From positions 44,712,714 through 44,776,713 of the forward strand of contig CM049320.1 in assembly GCA_026874595.1 (NCBI GenBank): a stretch of 64,000 bases of DNA, read 5' to 3'. The position numbers and the translations under genes are program-made. This document shows positions 13,857 through 26,289 of this stretch, one piece after another (position 1 is the first letter of the stretch; the number at the start of each line of letters is the position of its first letter). This stretch comes from Sipunculus nudus. Taxonomy: Eukaryota; Annelida; Sipuncula; Golfingiida; Sipunculidae. The notes beneath the pieces were generated by a model. That model was given only the letters and a program-made list of their open reading frames with translations, was not told the DNA's origin and ran no database searches.

Positions 13857-14619
13857 TGTTTGTGTAACAACATTTTAATCTTCGATGTTAAGCACATGTA
13901 ACACGACTATATAGGGCCTTAGCCTCTGATGTTAAATAATACCATACAGCGAATATTTGATCCGACCTTTAGAATGGGCGTTTCGTTATGACTCGCATCA
14001 TGACTCCAGGCCCGTCAGTTTATTTCAGAAGCCTATGTGTCATGGCTAAGCCCCCCCCCCCCCCCCCCCGGGGCCAGCATTTCAACAGCTTGATATTTTG
14101 CCGTTACTTTTTACACGATCCACTATTCCATTCTCCGCCAGAGGTCGCTACCGCCACGCCAACATGCCTAATCTACGAGTCTCCCGCCATATATTCCTTA
14201 AAAATAATCAATTATATCAGTAATACGTACAGCGCGTGTCTCTTTAAATGTTGTTTTTTTAATCACCCCATGACGCGGCCTTGACCTTCTTCGCCGAACT
14301 ACTTCCATGGGCAATGAGGCTGCGCTCTTGATACATCCTAGGTCAGAATCCGAATTCGGCCTAGGATTTCCGAGTGGTAGCGCCCTCAGGCGCCACCGTC
14401 ACAAGAATGAGTTCTCAATTCACGCATGCGCACTTCTCAAGCCACGTGCTTGGGTACTTAATCCTTTACAATGCTTAAAAATTGTTAACGAAACTTGGCA
14501 TATCACGTAGCCCACTTGTGTGAATAGTTCCTGGGTAACATAAGAATTACGTAATTCTTTTGCGGTTAGCGGGTAGTAGTCCCGTATGGGAACCAGTTCA
14601 CTGTTTATGTCAAGTTGGC
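13857..14619. other. Stretch without recognisable gene; locally GC-richer
   Basis: Contains a C19 tract (14051-14069). The GC-richer 14290-14460 has CACGCATGCGCAC (NRF1-like) and CCACGTGC (E-box-like) near 14420-14450. Such short motifs are weak evidence, so no promoter is claimed. Confidence 0.3.
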
Positions 14620-15238
14620 TCCTCTAGAACCTGTCCTTGTCATCATCATTGTATGCTGCCGTCATCCATGGTTTCGCTTTTTGTTTGGTTTGAAAGTCCC
14701 TCATTGTCAGGTTTTCAGCCGATCTAATGGTAGAATCCTTAAGCTGCTTCTTTCCGCTTCCAAGAACTTCATTTCTAAACGGTCTGAAGATTGTGGAACC
14801 GTACCAGAATATGCCGTGGTTTCGTTCCTCTCTTGCCTGTTCTGTGCGCCATTCCTATTGTGTACTTAATTATTCTTTGCTCATATCCCGAATTAGTATG
14901 TTCTGTACAATAACATTTGCAACAGTATTTTTACAATTTTCAACATGTCCAATTTCACCGACACCAATAATGCGCACATTCCACTCCCTAAGATATCGTT
15001 CTTGTTTGTTACAGACTTTCAACATACCCTGCTGCATCTTTTGTATCTCTATTTCTTTCTGTTTATTTATCTCTTACACTTCGTGCAATTCTGCTTTAAT
15101 CGCTTCATCCTTTTTTTTCAAGTCCCTGTTTACTAGCTTTAGTTCTTCATTTGTTGTCTGTAGTACATTCAATCCATTTTCTATCGACTTTACGTTTTCT
15201 TTCAGAGTATTATGTTCTGTGAATAGTCCATCAAGTTG
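14620..15238 (-). mobile_element. LINE ORF1 remnant, C-terminal half
   Basis: Read on the minus strand from 15238 downward this gives a coiled-coil-like stretch (LKENVKSIENGLNVLQTTNE, later AIKAELHEV), then RYLREWNVRIIGVGEI. With a frameshift it continues as IGMAHRTGKRGTKPRHILV and LKDSTIRSAENLTMRDFQ. This order (coiled coil, RRM-like core, AHRTG...RPI region) is characteristic of ORF1p from L1/Tx1-type LINEs. It is broken by stops and frameshifts. The N-terminal part lies at 17664-18014, displaced by an inserted repeat. Confidence 0.75.
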
Positions 15239-17663
15239 TTTTTTTTTTTTTTTTTTTTGCTCAGCTGACTTTCAGTCATGCTGGGCTATAGCGATGGGTC
15301 TTTGTCCGGCGTCCTTCCGTCTGTCCGTCCGGCCGTCCGGCCGGCCGTCTGTCCGTCCGTTAGCAAGGCACAAATCGTAACCATAGGGGCTAGGGCCATG
15401 AACCCTATGCAGTCTTAGAGGTTCTAAAAAGATCTCCTTGCAAACCTGAAATTAGGTCACTACGACCTATATTCTCGAAGTTATGGGGTGTGTTTGCACC
15501 CCCCAGAAATAATTCTTTTAGCCAAAATTTTCATCCTAAACCTTCCATCTTTCACATACAGCTCACCTACCAACAGGGGAAGAACCATAATTATTTTGAG
15601 GTCACAAGGTCAAAGGTCAAGGTCACAGAACCAACTTCTTTGAAAAGCCTCAGGATGCATTTTAAGCCAAACCTTTCATCCCAATTCTTTGATCTTTCAC
15701 ATATAGCTCATCACTAAGTGGGAGAAGAATCCTATAGATGTTGAGGTCACAAGGTCAAAGGTCAGGGTCACAGGATCCACTTCTTTGAAAAGGTTGTGGA
15801 CACATTTCAAGCTAGACCTTTCATTCCAAACCTTTCAGCACTGATATCGCTTCTCTGCCAACAGAGGAAAAGACCTGTTGATTTTGAGGTCAAAGGTCAA
15901 GTTCACAGCACCCTCTTCTTGCGTGGAGTCATTTTCAGCAAACTTTTCAATCTATACTTTCCATCCGTCATATATTGCTTACCTACCAATAGGAGAAGAA
16001 GCCTATTGATGTTGAGTTCAAAAGGTCAAAGGTCAAGGTCACAATATTGTTCTTAATGCTTGTGAACATATTTCAAGTGAAACTGTTCAACCCAAATCTC
16101 AGTCTTTCACATATGCCACATCTATGCATCACTGAATTTGATTCAAACTTCATATTTATGGGTCTTTTTGCATGAAGAAATAACTAATTGATTTTGAGGT
16201 CAGCTGGTCAGGAGGTTAAAGGTTGCAGGTCTAAGTTATTCACTCATTGGTTGCCAAGTAATTTCACCCGGCCAGATGAAAGTGGTTAGTAGTTACCCAT
16301 CATTTTGAAAGAATCCAGTTGATATGTGGGCAAAAGGCCAAGGTCATAGGTCAGGGATGTTCACAATAACTTATTTTGTAGACCATCTCTATTTTTCTTG
16401 TTTTCTTGTATATATTACCATATGGCACTCACAACTGGTACATCTCACTATGTGCCCATAATTGTCAGTGACACTTGTGATATATGACTCCCTTTTGTAT
16501 CAGCTCATGGAGTGATAAGGATATATCATTAGTGCATAACAAAAACACTGTTGCCGGAATGCTTTGGCCAGGCATTAAGACTATGAGAGTTAAGTGTTAA
16601 GTTAAGCTACTGATTTATAAAATGATGGGAACATTTTGCAGTTTATATCATGGAATCATAGCAATAAACTTAGTTTTCTAGATATCTGAATATTATTATA
16701 CAAACATCAGATATACCAGCAAGTGTTTGTTCTGATAATATGTGGGTCTGTACCTGGATTTAGGATGGCTTTATTTGATTGCAAGACTCTTAGTGATGCT
16801 TTCTGCATTTCTTTTCTTTTAGGTTTTGCAGTTTACCTACCCTGCTGACCCCATTGAATAGCAAGCTGATAATTAAAACAAATTGGACTTGCACTTTTTA
16901 CATTTGCATGTTCATAAATCTGATATGAGAGCTCTCCAGCCTGATCATTCTTTGAAGCAATTGCTACAAGTTTAGTGTCTTATTGGAGGATGTGTGACTT
17001 GTCAGAAAACCATTATGTCTGCCAGGTAGCCATTTTAGAAATCCTTTTGCCAGGATTTTCTGTGATTTTTTTATGATGTTTGGTCCCTTTTAGAGGATGT
17101 TTGTTGTTCAATTTCCGACCTGTCAGAAATCCAATATGGCCACCAGGACGCCATCTTTAAATTCCTTTAGAACATATTATCTCAAGAACTATTAAAGTGA
17201 ATGCAGTGGGATGTATAATAATGTAATCTTGCATTGGGTCAAAGATTTCTTAATAAATATGACCATCATTTATGAAAGCTCAGTACAGTTGGCTTGTATT
17301 GAATAAAATTAATATGGAAGCACCCGTTTCACAATAATTCTTTCATATAATGATTTCCTTGATCTTTTGCTATATTTTGATCTTATATGTGGCCTGTGTG
17401 GTATTCCTTTTGAGACTGACAGGTATCGAGCAAGCTGTGGGATTAGTTCCTGATAGCTCAACAACCATACATTTTGCCTCAGACCATCATTCACTATGTT
17501 TTAACCAGACATATATGATAAGAATTTATGGCAATGTAGAAAGTTTAAACAAAATTGGCATATAGGTTCTGCAACAATTTTACTAGAAGTTGTGAATTGC
17601 AGCCCATGATGTCGCGGGTCATGCTTGGCAGCTGAGCGTCATGACCCATGGGTCACTTGTTTT
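15239..17663. repeat. ~2.4-kb AGGTCA-rich dispersed repeat, copy 2, inserted in a LINE
   Basis: Same family as 5410-7777. Starts with about 18 T then GCTCAGCTGACTTTCAGTC and ends GACCCATGGGTCACTTGTTTT. Perfect AGGTCAAAGGTCA (DR1) motifs lie at 15607-15619, 15752-15764, 15887-15899 and 16023-16035; at least the first and last are followed by a further AGGTCA. It splits LINE ORF1, since coding remnants lie immediately on both sides in the same orientation. It therefore inserted after the LINE. Confidence 0.88.
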
Positions 17664-18014
17664 CAGATTATCATGCATGCCTTTAATTTCTTCTTTAATT
17701 TTTTTTTTGTAAGAGGCACTGATATTATTCATTTCTGACAATACCTGTTTCAGCTAAGCATGAATGTCAATGGCCGCCATTCTGCGTGTCCCCTCCTTTG
17801 ATTCACTTTCAGTTCCTCCTGTATTTTTACTGTCTTTGTTCACAAATTTATCCATATTACCGGCCTGCGGGATACTTTTCTTGCCTCCCTTGTTACCTCT
17901 TTGCATTTTACCACTTTTTTCCAGAGTATAGCATAGCCTTTGTGTTAATTGTGCTGCTGAGGAGAAACACGTACTCACTGGTGAACCATGTGACCGGAAG
18001 TCTCCTGTGAACAC
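17664..18014 (-). mobile_element. LINE ORF1 remnant, N-terminal half
   Basis: The minus-strand frame starting at 18014 reads a basic N-terminus (KMQRGNKGGKKSIPQ) and MDKFVNKDSKNTGGTESE. After one stop (near 17754) it reads LKQVLSEMNNISASYKKK and KEEIKGMHDN, a hydrophilic helical segment. This is followed, across the inserted 2.4-kb repeat, by the coiled coil at 15238. Assignment as ORF1p N-terminus rests on position, composition and continuity rather than a conserved domain. Confidence 0.6.
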
Positions 18015-19436
18015 ATTCTTAGCTTTCTGGTGACATTAATGTCAAAACTAGTCATTTTAAGCGTTTACAGAGTATATTTGCCTTGGTAATCAGCTTAAAA
18101 GAAAAATAAGGATGATTTTCTTCAAATTAAATACCAGAATGTAAGCTCACCTTAACTATTTACTTGTCACTGAATTGCTTACACTAAGTTACACTGCAAT
18201 CATACAAAAGGCTTTATATAGAATATCAAGAACAGTCAAAGGATAATTTGATTTTAACCAAAGAAGAAACAAAATGCGACACTCTTTACTAATTTTTATG
18301 TGATCCATACTACATTTTAAACGTATTAAGTATTAAAATCCACATGTATTACATTTATCACATTTGCATTGTGGAAACATAATTTGACTTCTTTATATTT
18401 ATAAACCTAAATTAGTATTACTGTTAGGTTCATACACAGAGGGTAAAATTAATATTTAATAATTCCAGTATCATTAAAGTGAACACTATGGGTTGAATTA
18501 ACAGTTCCTCTATGATTCACAAATATATATAAATTAGGACAGCCAAGGAATAAATAAGGATTCAAAGGTTTCTAATCTTGGCTGGCCCACTTTAAAATCT
18601 GACCAGATTTCAATCATGAATTCTCCAACAAATGATTGTAATCTGGACTGGCCAACATCGAAATTTTAATCTGGGCTGGTCAAATTTTAATCTGGACCAG
18701 AATCTTATCTGGGCCTCGACAGATATATAGGCCTATATGGGCTTGAGGGCTTTTGAATTGAGGGCTTTCCAAATTTTGCGTCATAAAGTGGAATCCCCTG
18801 TGCGTTTACCGCGTGCGTTCATCGCAAAATTAGAGCAGTGTTCAATATCTGCGATCAGCGGATTAGTACAGTCATTTTGTAACATGACCTCACACAAATT
18901 GCAACAAAAGCTATCCCTAGTTTTGTACCCCAGAAGGTATCCTTTTGAACATATAAAAAGTCCTAAGATATTCTCCTGGGGGAAAGTAGTAAAATTTTGG
19001 AATATCCAAAAGGCTGCCAGTAGAATCCATCAGGTTTAATTAATCAAAAGGGTATAACTATATGTAATACAACATTTTAAGGTTTTTTTGGGTCGCGGAA
19101 TACAATTCTGGTCTTTATTTGCTAATTTAAGGGCTCCCATATACTAACTGGTCTTTATTTGCACTGATATTGTAGTGATTAGATATTCAAAATGCAAAGG
19201 GATTGAGTTTAAACGGAATTGTTCTCGCACATGGTAGGGGTTGTTAGAAAGTATACTAAAACAGCCATGATTAGTCTGGTTTATGTCAAATGGCGAGACG
19301 CTTGCTTCAGAAACGCTCTAACAGGTTATTAGATGCAACTGTCAGACAAACTGCAGCACCTTCAGATACACGTGCAAAAAGGACTACTTAGCATGCACCC
19401 TGGCTTAGAACTGCGGGGGTTCTAGCTGCGTACAGG
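18015..19436. other. Stretch without recognisable gene
   Basis: AT-rich. A short region at 18575-18720 repeats a phrase like AATCTGGACTGGCCAA four or five times. A 100-codon frame at 18737-19039 has no recognisable domain. Confidence 0.4.
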
Positions 19437-19575
19437 GTTGCCAGCGATCAGGGAAAGTCAGGGAAAATATTATGTTTTTAAGGACAGGGAAAAGTCAGGG
19501 AATTTCATGAAAAGTAATGGAATTTTATTAAAAATTATGTAAATCAGGGAAAAGTCATGGAAATTTTTATGGCTA
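19437..19575. repeat. Dispersed GTCAGGGAAAA repeat
   Basis: Contains four imperfect copies of CAGGGAAAAGTCAGGGAA-type sequence within about 140 bp. Looks like a short interspersed repeat of unknown class. Confidence 0.45.
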
Positions 19576-19836
19576 TGGCGACTGTAGTTGATTATCAGGT
19601 AGGAAGTCTTTTTCCTCTCATGAGCCAGCATTCAATAACTTCATACTACATTTTCATTTTACTTTCAATTAAAGTTGTGTTGTGTCTGTAGGCATAATCT
19701 CATTTCCCTTTGATTTTTGTACTTACATGTAAATTGATGATGCATAGCATTGATACACAAAATGTATACATGTAATACCATGCAACCATTAATGAAAGAC
19801 CACCTGTTTCTTAGCAGTAATACATAACTTTTCACA

Positions 19837-20031
19837 AGCGGATCCAGGGGGGGGTCCAGGGGGTCCGGACCCCCCTTTTTCATCAGAAACAACGTTTTTT
19901 AAGGGCTTCAGACAAAATTTTGCCGCCTGCCCCCCCCCCCCCCTTTTTCAGACGTGAGGACCTTTTTTAAGGGTTTTCATTTGTCCTCCTTGGTTGGACC
20001 CCCCCCTTCCTAAATCCTGGATCCGCCCCTG
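19837..20031. repeat. Short inverted-repeat element (AGCGGATCCAGG ends)
   Basis: Begins AGCGGATCCAGGGGG and ends CCTGGATCCGCCCCT, so its ends are inverted repeats. The interior is rich in CCCCCC/GGGGGG and includes a C14 tract (19930-19943). About 195 bp, consistent with a small non-autonomous DNA element. No clear target duplication was seen. Confidence 0.6.
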
Positions 20032-20039
20032 CTAATATA

Positions 20040-23000
20040 TACTAACAAGACGACCAGAGGTCACGCGCTTGCCGGAAACACTCTAACCCAGATTGGAAGA
20101 CAGATAACCAGAACATGTCACATAGAAGACAAAGAGGAATAAAAAGAGCCATTGTTTGTAACGATTCGACCAATATTGACAAAGATACGATGGAAATAAT
20201 AATCTGACGTGTTTTCATGACTTTGACCTTGAACTTTGACCTATTTAAATACACATACAGCTTCAAGAAATCGTTCCAGTATAGGTTAGGTGAAAGTTGC
20301 AAAGTGATTCCTGGTAGACTGTGGCCTGTGGAATGCTATTATAATAGAGGTAAGAACAGCAAGAAGGCAACATTTAGGACAACTTGCAAACAGGCAGACA
20401 TATTGACAAAGTGACACAAAGTTGAGACCAGTTGACTTGACTAAGTTATGCAAGGGACAAAGGTGAAAAAAAATTAGCTTAAGTTTATGAAGATAGGACC
20501 AGAATTGACAAAGATAAGAGGAAAATAACATTTCGAAGTGTTTTGAAGTGACCGACATAATATCAAAGCGACACAAAGTAAAGACAAGAAACAATCTATC
20601 TTATGAAGAAGACATAGAGAAAAAGAAAATAAAATGTTGTTTATGAAATTTTGGTTTAAAGTTTTGGAGATATGGCCAAAATGGTAGATATGTTGTAGTG
20701 TTTCGTGTTCAGCGCCGTATACCGGCTATTGAAACTAAAACTGTAAAATCACTTTCGAGATATTAGTGTATGACATAAGATGCATCAGTTTCAAAAGAAT
20801 TCCTGCAAAACTGTGGCCTGTAGAATGCTATAAGTTAGACACAAGAACAAGCAAGAAGGCGAAATCGATGACAACTGAGTGACGGACAGACATACTGTCA
20901 AAGTGACACAAAACTGAGACCAGATGACTTGACCAAGTTTTTGAGAAGTCTCAGGGGAAGAAATTAAGCTATATTTTGTGTAATTCAGGTTTATAGTTTC
21001 GGAGATATTGTACAAAAATGATATGTTGATAAAGCTCAAGTGCAGCGCCCCCTAGCGGCCATATCCCGAAAATGAAAAACCTATTTTGAGATATTACTGT
21101 AAGACATAAGATTCACCAGTTTCAAAATGATTCCTGCAAACTGTGGCTTGTAGAATGCTAAATGAAATGACAAGCACCAGCAAGAAGGCGAAATTGAGTT
21201 CAACTGACAGATAGACAGACATACTGACAAAGTGATACAAATTTGAGAAAAGATGACAAGACCAAGTTATGAAGAAGACACAGAGGAAGATAACGAGCCT
21301 ACGTTTGTGAAAATAGAACCAATATTGACAAAGTTTTTCGACGTTTTTGCGATGACCTTGACCTTTACCTTTGACCTATATTGACCAAAAATAAAAGGCT
21401 TCCAAGACTTTTGACTTTCAATCATCCCTGAAAGATTCAGATCGATTGCTCAAAAATTGTGGCCAGGAGAGTACTGACAAACAAACTAGAGAACATAGGT
21501 CAAACGCTTGCCGGATATTGAAAATGAAATAGGTCAAGGTCAAATTATTCTTTTATGTAATGAAGAATGAACAGGAGACTAAAATGAGCAACTTTTTATT
21601 TGGATGCGACAATTTATGAACAAAAGTTGGAAGAAAATATGACATTTGGGCATGTTTGTGGCCTTGACATTTGACCTTTGACCCAATATCGAAAAAGTAC
21701 CAAATACGTCTGATGGTAATAGATATTTACCAGCAGTATCAGTTTCAGAGCGATTTCATGAAACTGGGGGCTGCGTCAGAGATAGAAATATTCGAACATT
21801 TCTAAGTTCGATAAGTTTTACCCTATATTAGGTCATCATGATTATGGCAGAATATGGCCAAATCTCCACAGGAATAAGGCCATCCTTTCTAGTTTTAGAT
21901 GCAATTATAAAATTAAAATATCATTTATAGCTTTGGAGACATGGCGCAATAATGATATATAACAGTGTTGTCAGTTCAGCGCCCCCTGGAGGTCATATAC
22001 CAAAAATGAAAAATCTTTTTCGAGGTTATACTGTCAAACATGAAATATATCAGTTTGAAAATGATTGTTGATACATTGAGGCATGTAAGGCGTCAAAAAG
22101 TGAAATATCACAAAAAACTCCTGAAGCGCCCCCTGTAGGTCATTTTGGAAAACATGAAATATAATCTTGTTACACTAACTGAACTCTACATGATGCAAAA
22201 ATCTAAATCCCTGTAGCTTTAAAAATGACAATGTTACAAAAGACATGGTAAATATGTGAAGAATATAACTTAAAATAGGTCACCGTGGTAACCGCAAAAT
22301 TAGGTCACGTGTATCCAGGAATAAGCGTATTGATTATAATTTCAGTTTCTGTGATAAAAATGTCCACATCGTTTATAGTTTTGAAGCTATTAGACAAAAA
22401 AAAACATACTTAGATCTATTTAAGCTGCAGCGCCCTCTGGTGGCTATATTTAAAAAAATGAAAAATTCGTTTCGAGATATTTCTATTTAACATATCACGT
22501 ATGAGTTTAAAAGTGATTACTTCAAAACTGGGGCCTCTAGGGCTCTAGGGGCCTCATTTATGAAATTTCGCAAAAATGTTGTACAGCGCCCCCTGGTGGC
22601 CATTTTCATAAATCTGCAGAAAATCGAGCAATTCTTAATAAACTCTACATATTGCAAAAAAACTAGACCTCCCTAGCTTTAAAAATGACAAAGTTACAAA
22701 AATATTTTTTTAAATTGAAATTTCAAGATTTTCCCCCAAAATGTGTTACCATGGTTACATAAGAAGGAGAAGAAAGCGCATTAAATGACAAATTAAAATA
22801 GCTATATTTTATGTGTTTACGAGCATTCTTGACAAAGTTATGAAGAAATAACCTATTATTAGGGGTGTCAACGACCCTGACCTTGACCTTTGACCGATTA
22901 TAACCCAAAACAATAGGCTTCTACACTGGTTGATTATGGTCTAACTGTATGAATATCAAAGCAATTTGTTCAAAATTGTGGCCTGTAGAGTGCGCACAAA

Positions 23001-23150
23001 CAGAAAGACAAACACCCAAACAGACTTACAAACTGATCAACATACTTGCCGAAATCTCTGAATCCGGCAAGCAACAAATTGATCAAAATACAGAGATTTC
23101 GGCAAGCAACAAACAGACATACGCAACTGACCAACATGCTTAAAAATAAA
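20040..23150. repeat. Degenerate repeat tract with recurring GTGGCCTGTAGAATGCTA and CAGCGCCCCCT blocks
   Basis: A ~3.1-kb non-coding tract built from repeated blocks. GTGGCCTGTRGAATGCTA-like blocks lie near 20322, 20812, 21142, 21460 and 22979. ACAAAGTGACACAAA-type blocks lie near 20406, 20898 and 21228. GACCTTGACCTTTGACC-type blocks lie near 20220, 21355 and 22875. CAGCGCCCCCT blocks lie between 21043 and 22601. Units are several hundred bases long and diverged. No protein domain was seen. Confidence 0.65.
21043..22601 (-). promoter_or_regulatory. Cluster of five CTCF-like motifs, all in one orientation
   Basis: Matches to the bilaterian CTCF core, read on the minus strand as GGCCACCAGGGGGCGCTG, occur at 22584-22601 (exact), 22428-22445 (GCCACCAGAGGGCGCTG), 21043-21060 (GGCCGCTAGGGGGCGCTG), 21977-21994 (GACCTCCAGGGGGCGCTG) and 22134-22151 (GACCTACAGGGGGCGCTT). 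They are parts of the surrounding repeat. Motif resemblance is visible in the sequence; binding is inference. Confidence 0.45.
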
Positions 23151-24189
23151 ACAAAAACATGTACTCAAGTACATGAGTCTGCACAGGTAACAAAGTACAA
23201 AGATGCAGTTACTTTGACCCACTGAAGTCATTTGTTGTTATTGTGTGATAAATTTATACACATAATAAATGCTTGATAACAGAGTGTATGGTTCTTAGAA
23301 TATTATTAATAATTAATTTTGAATTGTCAATTCCAAATTTCTAGTTTCATTTTTCTTTGCTTTTCAGTTACAATTTTTTCAAATAAAAATTTGGTTTGCA
23401 GTAGAATGACGTTTTTGAGAAGAAATTGAATTTGGTGGCTTAGTTTTTTTTTAATCCTTGAAAACCAGCTAAAAGTCTAAAAAACATATTATGACAGGGC
23501 ATTTTCAACATGTGGACCTTTTCTTTGGAATGAACTTTTTACTGACGAATTTAAAAGAAAAAAAGTATCTTTTTCGACCTTTAACTCTTGTGTCATAATA
23601 TATTTTAGTACTTTTGAAGAGCGCCACTGAATATATATTTTAATATGTATAAAAGTAGGCGCTATTTTAAATGAATAAGGTTTTAGTTTAAAAGTCAGAG
23701 ATATTTTGGAAACCCTGTGCGTAACTGACAACAGACACTTTGTGATAAGGATTGACAAGATGACGTCTAATTTAACATGTGATCATTACATATCGACATG
23801 ATTTTATTGATATGGTGATTAAAACAAGGGATCCGTGGGTCATAGTGCTCCGCTGAAGTTGATCTTAAAGGTAAAAATCAAAAATAAAAACTAATGAAGT
23901 TAACGTCTGAGAGGAAAAGGTAGTACAAGCTAGATATTGGTTGATATGATTGATTTGAACTGATAAGTAAGAAAATTGTTGCAAATAATCTGTGATTGAC
24001 ATCTTAATCAGTTGTTGACAGCTCAGCAGTTGACAAATTTGTTCAATTAAATCCTAATCATTTATTATACCATTTTTTTTTTCAATTTTATAAATTGTAT
24101 ACAGTTGCAATATAATTAACGTCCCCAGTCCACAGTACAAGGACTTGATGGTGGTGTAGGGGTTGGAGGCGCTGAATGGTCGAAATTTC
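23151..24189. other. Stretch without recognisable gene
   Basis: AT-rich. No recognisable feature. Confidence 0.4.
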
Positions 24190-24425
24190 AACATCTCTCG
24201 AAATTCTAAATATCATCATCATTTATTGCTCATTTTGCTCATATAACATCACATTATATATGCACACTGATGGATTTAATCTTATTCAAAAGGAAATTAG
24301 TTTCTTTAAAAGTGCCACAATAACACAACATGGCATCTTGTAGATTAAATTTGAGATAAAAAAAAAGCTTTTCAGTTTTGAATTTACAGTTCATACAATA
24401 ACAACTATTTCATTACACTTAATGT
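24190..24425 (-). mobile_element. Possible LINE 3' end
   Basis: On the minus strand this ends in ATGAGCAATAAATGATGATG followed by ATATTTAG. A tail of short ATG repeats after an AATAAA-like box is typical of CR1/L2/Jockey-type LINE 3' ends. No coding sequence remains, so the call is tentative. Confidence 0.3.
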
Positions 24426-25824
24426 ATATCGCTGTGGGGTGGGATGGGGAGTGATTTGAGAATATCGGTGCACCGATGACAGCGGGGGGGGGGGGGGGGT
24501 TCTAGACAATGCAGGTTGATCTAGCACAATGCAAGTGAATACAATAAAGTCATCCCCCCCCCCCCCCGAAAAAAAACATTACTAGCCTTGTTTGTGAGCT
24601 TTTATTTGCAAATTTCATATTTTAACAGATTAAATCCTCATGTGTATATGCTGTGAAAATAAACTCAGCAGTGCTTGCAGGAATAAAATGTTCCATGGTC
24701 AAAGTTGGGCAAATTTTAAGTTACTGATTTTACACTTTTGCTAATAATTTTTAGAATTTACAAAAAGTTTATCTCATTTCTTTCAAACAATTAAATTTTG
24801 ATTAAATAGTTGTATTCTTGAAAAAAAATCACCAACTTTAGCAGTTACCATGTTTAGACAGAACATATATTTATTGCTATTGTGATAAGGTAATTAATGT
24901 TTCGCTCCATAATTTTTACAAATTATGTAATATTGTAATATTAATGTAAATTTGTGGCCTGTTCATAGGAAATATAAAGCGGAAATTTATGAATGTTTAA
25001 AAATATGAACAAACACAGACAAGTGGTTTTGATATTAGGCAGTCATGAAGTGTAACAACAGGTTTCTGCAATGGGCCGATTTAGCATTAGCCCAATATTG
25101 GGCTTGGTAGGAGAAGTAAGAGAACTTATGGACATCAAACTGTATGTCAAATTTTGGATTTGTAGGTCTTATCGTTTCAAAACGTGCAAGTCTAATGGAC
25201 AGATAGACGGATAGTCAGCTGAACTAAAAATTGTAATGTATGTCAACAAAAGGTTTTTTGGAGATCTTTGGTTTTTAGACAGTTTGCTCATGTCATGATG
25301 TCCCTTTATTCACAGATTGTTGATTTTTTATATCTATACCATAGTGCCTTATAGTTCATGAAATACACTTTATTTTAAAAGTACTTGAACAAGAATAAGC
25401 ATGACAATAACCAAGAGATTATTCATACAACAGCGTTTGAACACTGATGTATGGTGAAATAAAAAGTATTTTCTACTTGTCAAATTTGACGATTTTCAAA
25501 CTTTCCCCCTAGACAATTGCTTAGGACTTTTTTTTCTGACATTAAGGCCATACTAAGGAATCAAAATCAGGTGAGTTAGCTTTTGTTGCAATTTGTGTGA
25601 GGTTGACCACTTATTTCGGGTAACATGCCTGTACTAGATCCTGATAATCGTTGCCAGAGGTATGTGACGTATTCAACTGAAAATATAGTGTCCAATATAG
25701 TTTAGACAGTTACGATGACCGGATGCGTTAATGTAATAAACGCTGATATGTGTCACCAGCTTATGGAAACGTAGGCCTAACCTGAGGCCTATATCTCTAA
25801 CTGACGGCTGTTCCGTCGCCCCCC
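24426..25824. other. Stretch without recognisable gene
   Basis: Contains a G16 tract (24484-24499) and a C14 tract (24554-24567) about 55 bp apart. Otherwise AT-rich with no recognisable feature. Confidence 0.4.
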
Positions 25825-26167
25825 ATATATGTTACAGTCAATGTGTAAAATCAGTCAATTTGTAAATTGACTGAAAATTTCAGTTAAATAAGATGAAAAA
25901 TTTTAAGTTTACTCAAAATTAGCATGGTATACCAGATTAGAATACATATATGTCATAATAATAATCCATTTTAAATAAATGACTTGTCTTATTAAGTCAA
26001 TCTGTAAAATAATTGGACTCATTTTTCAGTCAATTTGTAAAATGCCTGAAAATTTCAGTCATTTTGTTAAATGCCTGAGTTAGGTTAATCAGACAATTTG
26101 TTAATTGACTGAAAATTTCAGGCAATTAACAAACTGACTGATTTTACACATTAACTGTAACATATAT
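25825..26167. mobile_element. Non-autonomous inverted-repeat element (MITE)
   Basis: About 343 bp with inverted arms of about 57 bp. The left arm starts ATATATGTTACAGTCAATGT. The right arm ends ACATTAACTGTAACATATAT, its near-exact reverse complement. Both arms share GTGTAAAATCAGTCA and TTGACTGAAAATTTCA-type blocks. AT-rich interior with more TCAGTCAATTTGTAAA-type copies and no coding. The ends sit in alternating TA, so a TA target duplication is possible but cannot be proved. Confidence 0.75.
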
Positions 26168-26289
26168 AAAGCCGAGTGAAGTGTTTCTACACGATACGAT
26201 CGTAATATCTGGAAAAGAGACCTTTATTATCAGTTTCACGGACGTTGTGACATAACGGAGCCTGTGCGACTGTTCGCGATCATCATTTA

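Noticed and set aside
14727-15380. 217-codon plus-strand frame
   Set aside because: It lies antisense to LINE ORF1 remnants and runs into the T-run and inserted repeat; no domain.
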